NCBI GenBank assembly: GCA_037447655.1
Contig: JBBHKE010002698.1
Location: forward strand, 105,453-169,452
Length of the DNA stretch: 64,000 nt
Source: Zygnema cylindricum
Taxonomy: Eukaryota; Streptophyta; Zygnematophyceae; Zygnematales; Zygnemataceae
Direction of reading: 5' to 3'
In this document: positions 59,936 through 64,000 of the stretch, in pieces
Numbering within the stretch: the first letter of the stretch is position 1
Layout: the number at the start of each line of letters is the position of its first letter
Notes under the pieces: model-generated
What the model was told of the DNA's origin: nothing
The model's input: only the letters and a program-made list of their open reading frames with translations
The model's database searches: none
Program-made: the position numbers and the translations under genes

Positions 59936-62900
59936 GTTAGATCTCTAGCCGTCAATGTGCTTGTCTTTAAGCGTGTGAACTGTGTCCCCTCAATCGGACT
60001 GTTCCTGTTCGCCTGTGTGTACCGGCGAATCTGTTGGCCGTACATAGTACCAAAGTTGTCGATCCCACAATTTTTGCTCCTCTGAGGGTGTGAGAATTTT
60101 TCTTGAAATGATTTCATTGGTTCAAGATCTCTTCCAATTTGATTTCCGTCAAGATTAGGCCGCGTGGCGGAAATTTGCGGGGGTGGCGATTTTCCACAAT
60201 TTGAAAATTCACTTTGCCGTAATTTAGTGCAAAGTAATCGTAAGCGAACTTCTTGATCGACGGTTGCTGTGTAATTGTACTTTTCGGTTTCGCGCCTTCG
60301 CCGTATTTCGAGGAATGTACTTTCGTCCGGTACATGTCCTTTCACTGAACCCTCAAGGACAAAGGTACTTAGGTCAGAAATTTCTACAAACTTATCAATT
60401 CTGACTTTTTGTTTATGCCTCCTCTCCTCCTTTGTCACTCCTTCCCTCCTTAACTTCCTGTCGCCTCTCGGCCTCCTTTCCTTCCCTTTGCTAGTCGAAA
60501 TTTCTGCCCTCCCTTGCAGCCTCCTGCAATCGAGTCTTGCTGCTGTCATCAGCCTTTCGGAAACCTGCTTTTCTGGTTTCTCATTTTCTGTAGGCAGTTT
60601 TTCAAAATCTGCAATCATGGGAATTTGGTTAGGAATTAGGGTAAGGTTCTTTAGTTTTCCATCCACGTCTTCCGCCGTGCAGTCCTCCTCGAATCTAACT
60701 CTGCCACTTTTGGCAGAACCTTTTCGCTCGTCACAACTGCGGCTTGGAGATGTGGTTTTTGGGAAATCTTTTTCTTCAACGTGAGTGATAATTTCCTCCT
60801 CCTTGGCTGCCTGTTCTATTGCATTTTTCCTGCAAATTCCTAGCAAGGCATCTTTGAACGTTTCATAAAGTTTGACTCCTATTCCTCTTGTCAACTTTAC
60901 TAGCTCTTTGGTTTCCTTTTCAGGCTGGTTGAATGAGGCCTGCTGTTCTGTGGATTTTGGAGGATCTAATTTTGGTTCTCCCACTATCCTGCTACTCTCT
61001 GAGTCGATATGGTGAGTTACTATCTGCCCCTCCCCTCTATCCATTGAGCTTCCTTTTTCCTTTTCAGCTAGGTTTACCAATCTGTTTTTTATTTCCGCAT
61101 TTTTCTGAACGTTTTGGATTTTTTTCTTTCCCGTGGGTTCCTTTTTATGCGGATTCTGTCTGGTTGGATTCTTGATCCTGTTTTTGATTTGTGACTCTCT
61201 GTCATTTGAGTCTTCTATACCTGTCTGACATCCTTGGACCTTCTCCATCTTGGAGTTACCCTTCGGCTGCCCTGGTAAGACTTCCACCCGTTCATTGTTT
61301 TGGATGTTGTTAAGGTTCAATCTGGTCTTGGAAACACTAGGTTTCTCTCCTATGTTTTCTGACTGTCCCGTCATGGTTTTGGCATAAATCATTCCTTTAC
61401 CTCGCACCTCTATGTTTGAAAGTTTGATGATTGATTCACTTACTGCCATCCTTTCTTTGACCTGAGCCAGATTCGATGCCTTCGATGTTGCGGAGGTTTC
61501 GTATGCTCCCTCGATTGGGTGTACCTGTGCGACATGAGGATGTTTCGAGTTGGGGCCGGCCGCCGTTGATCTGCACATTTCGGCCTTTCCCTGCTCCTTT
61601 GTGCTTTCCGGTAAGCACACCATTCCTTCATCTATACTGCCATTGGTTCTCCCACTGCTTCCCAACTTCCCCTCTATTTCTGTGAGGTTTTTGTCGGCTT
61701 CCGTTTGCTCACCATCGCTTCCGTTGCATGATGATTCTTGGATAGGGTCTCGATCTTTAGCAGGCTTCTTTATCCTTCTTTTCTGCAGCTTATCAATTGT
61801 CTGATCTTTGCTGCCTATCTTTTTGTGTAGATTCGCCCCTCTAGGATTTTCTGTCACATTGGACTCCACCACTTGCTGACTGCTGATGTCGATTCTACCT
61901 GGATTCTTCTCCACGTGAGTCTTTGAGGCATTGCTAACTTTATTTTCTTTCTTTCTGTCTTGAAAGTGTATTGTTAGCTTGCTATCACAAATTGTAGGGT
62001 TGGAATTTTGACCTTCTTTTGGGCATACATCTTTTGATTTTCTTTGATTGCCCTCTATGGTTTCCTTCATTCCCCTTCCCTCTGTGTGTTCCTTTGTGTC
62101 TCTACACATATTAACACTTGTTTTGCTATGACTCAGGACATGATTTTGGCTCACAATGGTGTTATCATCACTCGCGATGATTCCAACCTTGACTTGGCTG
62201 GTCTTTCCTTTGTCGCAATGGGCGACGCTAAGCCACTGTTTGGTGTCTCCTGCATGGTAAGACTCCTCTTCAAGCTCCTTGAGTAGAAGACCTGTCTCAT
62301 TGCTGTTTGATTTCCTGTGATGTGCGATCTTCTCGAAATCTTTTTCCGTGCACTGTTTGAGGATGATTTCTGTTTGCTCCTCAATTTCTGCTGCTGCTGT
62401 GACCATCTCTTTGGCGTCGTTGCAGTCTGCATTTGTTTGCTTGCCGTCTTGGCCCTTGTGGGAATCTAGGTCCTTGCTAGCTTCTGTGGTCACCGTACTG
62501 CTGAAGTTGGTCGTTGTGCACTTGGCCCTGATAATCGTGCGAATTTTGACATCTGTGTTCTTGCCTATGCTAACAATTGTGTTATCGTTCCTGCCTTCAG
62601 AGTTGGTGTTCACCTTGCCCCCATCTGTCTGTGGTTGGGTATGCTTATGCGTCCTTGGAGAAGAGATGAGATGATACATACGGTCTCCTCTGCGTTCCCC
62701 TACTGCAATTAGCTCCCCTCCTCTGGTGAGTTCAATTACCCCACCCGTGTGCCACGTTGACACTATGCCTCTGTCCTGCGCTTGAGCAAGCGAGTAGAGG
62801 TTCTTTTTGAGGTCAGGAACGTAAAGCACGTCTGTTATGGTTCTGGTTGCTTTCCTGCCATGGATGGTTACATCAATCTCGACATCCCCTTTCCCCAATG

Positions 62901-63810
62901 CCGTGGTGGTGTTTCTGTCTGCCATTTGGATGTTAGTGCAAGAGATTGTTCTGTAATTTGTTAGCCAGTCTCGTCTGAATGTCATGTGAGTCGAAGTCCC
63001 TGAGTCAATGATCCAATCTGAATCGTGAAGATCTCCTCCTTTGGGAATTGTTGTTGTTGCAGCCAATGCAACCGACTCCTTTACACTCGTGAAGTCTGCT
63101 GTTCCTCCATGCTGGTGTCCCATGTCTTGTTTCTGTTTCCTGCAAACAGATATAAGATGACCCCTCTTGTGACAGTAGAAACACTTCTTGTGTTTCTGTA
63201 GTTTGTCACCCTGTTGTCGGTCTTTTGACTTTTGACCGCCCTGTTGCTTGATGCCAGGATCCACCTTTGAGTCCTTTGAGGGCACCATCACGCCTGTGAA
63301 GTCTTCTTGTCGCAGCAAATCCTCCACGACCTCCTCCCAATTCCACTCTGATGACTCCTTGTTCTCCAGGCAGGTAAGCGTAGCTGAGTACCTTTTCGGT
63401 AGGGACAAGAGTAACAGTGAAATCTTTGATGCTGTTGGAATGTCTGTTTTTGATTTCTGGACGTTGACCAGCAATCTGTTGAAATGAGAGATATATGCTC
63501 TGATCTCCATCCCTTCTGGGTACGAGGCCGTTGTGACTGCTCGCATAGCCTCGATCCTGTCTTTGAGGGATCCCCTGGATGTTTGTGATCTCTGCATGTG
63601 TTCTCCTGATCCTTGAGGCTCTTGCTCAAAGCTACCTCCTTTAACTCTGTCCAATTCTGAATTCTGATCGCCATTTTTTGTTGCATGGATCTCATGTCGG
63701 GACATGTTTCCCGACCCTGCTCCTCCACTGTCGGCCTCTGGGATATGGCCGTCTTTCCTTTGGCTAACTAAAATTCCGAACTCACTTGGGCCCCCTAAGT
63801 GTGGGCCCAT
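59797..63810 (-). CDS. Copia-type Gag-protease with very long unclassified C-terminal extension
   Basis: A single uninterrupted frame of 1337 codons. Residues about 80-175 form a copia-type gag (UBN2-like) domain, with YISHFNRLLVNVQ, LLLLSLPKRYSATL and WNWEEVVEDLLRQE. A CCHC knuckle, CFYCHKRGHLISVC, is at 210-223. The retropepsin-like protease has WIIDSGTSTHM, with the catalytic DSG at about 269-271, and is followed by VLYVPDLKKNLYSL and MYHLIS (gag-pre-integrase). From about residue 390 to 1337 the sequence is hydrophilic, rich in Lys, Glu, Asn and Thr, and has no integrase zinc finger or DDE and no reverse-transcriptase YVDD-like motif. Normal copia polyproteins place integrase and reverse transcriptase there. 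The intact reading frame argues that the odd tail is still, or was recently, selected. The start is chosen because it follows the presumed LTR end. Confidence 0.88.
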   Translation of the reverse strand: MGPHLGGPSEFGILVSQRKDGHIPEADSGGAGSGNMSRHEIHATKNGDQNSELDRVKGGSFEQEPQGSGEHMQRSQTSRGSLKDRIEAMRAVTTASYPEGMEIRAYISHFNRLLVNVQKSKTDIPTASKISLLLLSLPKRYSATLTCLENKESSEWNWEEVVEDLLRQEDFTGVMVPSKDSKVDPGIKQQGGQKSKDRQQGDKLQKHKKCFYCHKRGHLISVCRKQKQDMGHQHGGTADFTSVKESVALAATTTIPKGGDLHDSDWIIDSGTSTHMTFRRDWLTNYRTISCTNIQMADRNTTTALGKGDVEIDVTIHGRKATRTITDVLYVPDLKKNLYSLAQAQDRGIVSTWHTGGVIELTRGGELIAVGERRGDRMYHLISSPRTHKHTQPQTDGGKVNTNSEGRNDNTIVSIGKNTDVKIRTIIRAKCTTTNFSSTVTTEASKDLDSHKGQDGKQTNADCNDAKEMVTAAAEIEEQTEIILKQCTEKDFEKIAHHRKSNSNETGLLLKELEEESYHAGDTKQWLSVAHCDKGKTSQVKVGIIASDDNTIVSQNHVLSHSKTSVNMCRDTKEHTEGRGMKETIEGNQRKSKDVCPKEGQNSNPTICDSKLTIHFQDRKKENKVSNASKTHVEKNPGRIDISSQQVVESNVTENPRGANLHKKIGSKDQTIDKLQKRRIKKPAKDRDPIQESSCNGSDGEQTEADKNLTEIEGKLGSSGRTNGSIDEGMVCLPESTKEQGKAEMCRSTAAGPNSKHPHVAQVHPIEGAYETSATSKASNLAQVKERMAVSESIIKLSNIEVRGKGMIYAKTMTGQSENIGEKPSVSKTRLNLNNIQNNERVEVLPGQPKGNSKMEKVQGCQTGIEDSNDRESQIKNRIKNPTRQNPHKKEPTGKKKIQNVQKNAEIKNRLVNLAEKEKGSSMDRGEGQIVTHHIDSESSRIVGEPKLDPPKSTEQQASFNQPEKETKELVKLTRGIGVKLYETFKDALLGICRKNAIEQAAKEEEIITHVEEKDFPKTTSPSRSCDERKGSAKSGRVRFEEDCTAEDVDGKLKNLTLIPNQIPMIADFEKLPTENEKPEKQVSERLMTAARLDCRRLQGRAEISTSKGKERRPRGDRKLRREGVTKEERRHKQKVRIDKFVEISDLSTFVLEGSVKGHVPDESTFLEIRRRRETEKYNYTATVDQEVRLRLLCTKLRQSEFSNCGKSPPPQISATRPNLDGNQIGRDLEPMKSFQEKFSHPQRSKNCGIDNFGTMYGQQIRRYTQANRNSPIEGTQFTRLKTSTLTARDLTYFCAVVQPKDRSKLHMGRQVRRRQNSKSWTRMSTRQISIESDILT

Positions 63811-63834
63811 AACCTGTTACTTTGGTATGGATTA

Positions 63835-64000
63835 CGGGTCGGCTGTCACCTCCTCATCCCAGCCCTTTGTACAGGGCTGTACTCTAGGGACGTTGTCTTT
63901 GTCTTTGTCCGCTAGTCTTAAGTCTTAATCTGTCTCAATTTCCTCCATCGAAACTCGTTCTCGGAGTTCCTAGTCCTCTTGTGTACGTCTCTAGTGTTTG
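63835..64000 (-). other. Presumed 5' LTR portion, cut by window edge
   Basis: It lies directly upstream, in the coding sense, of the gag start. It shows no open frame of note and runs off the window. LTR identity is inferred from position and from the shared 22-base end only. Confidence 0.35.

Larger units (their letters stand above)
58749..63834 (-). mobile_element. Copia-like LTR retrotransposon, apparently non-autonomous
   Basis: TGTTACTTTGGTATGGATTA occurs in the same orientation at 58749 and 63813, bracketing the coding body. On the coding (minus) strand each reads as an LTR end, ...CCAAAGTAACA. At the right the gag start codon follows within a few bases; at the left the sequence passes straight into the GGGA satellite. 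Beyond these 22 bases the two flanks are not alike, so I cannot define matched LTRs. The body has gag, a zinc knuckle and an aspartic protease, but no integrase or reverse transcriptase. Confidence 0.65.

Noticed and set aside
61436-62674. Short frames on both strands inside the copia-like body
   Set aside because: They are shadows of the 1337-codon gag-protease frame.

Overview
The window looks like nuclear DNA of a streptophyte, more likely a charophyte alga or another early-diverging lineage than a flowering plant. The grounds are a LEUNIG-type corepressor with a plant LUFS domain, an S-type (SLAC1) anion channel, a long plastid-type glutathione transferase of the kind known from algae and non-vascular plants, plant-type SAR1, TTTAGGG-like tracts, and intron-rich genes set in AT-rich, microsatellite-laden DNA. 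The species cannot be named from the sequence. One 727-base assembly gap lies at 7041-7767.

Layout. 1-1943: no gene seen. 1944-5511 (-): five-exon chloroplast-type glutathione transferase. 5512-7791: shared divergent upstream region. 7792-14603 (+): six-exon SLAC1-type anion channel, including a 32-base internal exon. 14923-18334: mobile-element debris (one hAT-like element, three copies of a foldback MITE). 18593-20966 (+): GH5 endoglycoceramidase-like gene with a one-base frameshift. 20967-25187: intergenic purine tracts and a LINE tail. 25188-39278 (-): complete 17-exon LEUNIG-like gene of about 958 codons, with a 13-base microexon. 39279-44589: mostly non-coding, with a (TA)n tract, a MITE, an orphan last exon of a serine carboxypeptidase and a LINE tail. 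44590-45885 (-): 5'-truncated decayed LINE. 46873-49413: three MITE-like elements. 50806-53889 (+): complete three-exon SAR1 GTPase. 54000-57000: intergenic, with two facing LINE tails. 57020-58745: 1.7 kb GGGA-rich satellite. 58749-63834 (-): copia-like element with gag and protease but no visible integrase or reverse transcriptase.

The host genes are unrelated in function (glutathione chemistry, anion efflux, glycolipid hydrolysis, transcriptional corepression, COPII budding) and do not form a cluster. Three signals recur across them and are not explained by the genes. (1) The palindrome GCCACGTGGC occurs five times exactly, only in the first coding exons of the divergent glutathione transferase/SLAC1 pair, and is read in all three codon frames. 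(2) Exon edges and splice sites are repeatedly echoed as short tandem copies in the neighbouring intron or UTR (SAR1, LEUNIG, glutathione transferase). (3) GTACGG/CCGTAC motifs lie upstream of every host gene. A TA-flanked foldback MITE family (about 207-220 bases, seven related copies) and a LINE family whose 3' tail carries the hairpin GATGGTTTACCATC are also well supported.

All exon boundaries were set by hand from splice dinucleotides, reading phase and family similarity. No alignment or search was run.
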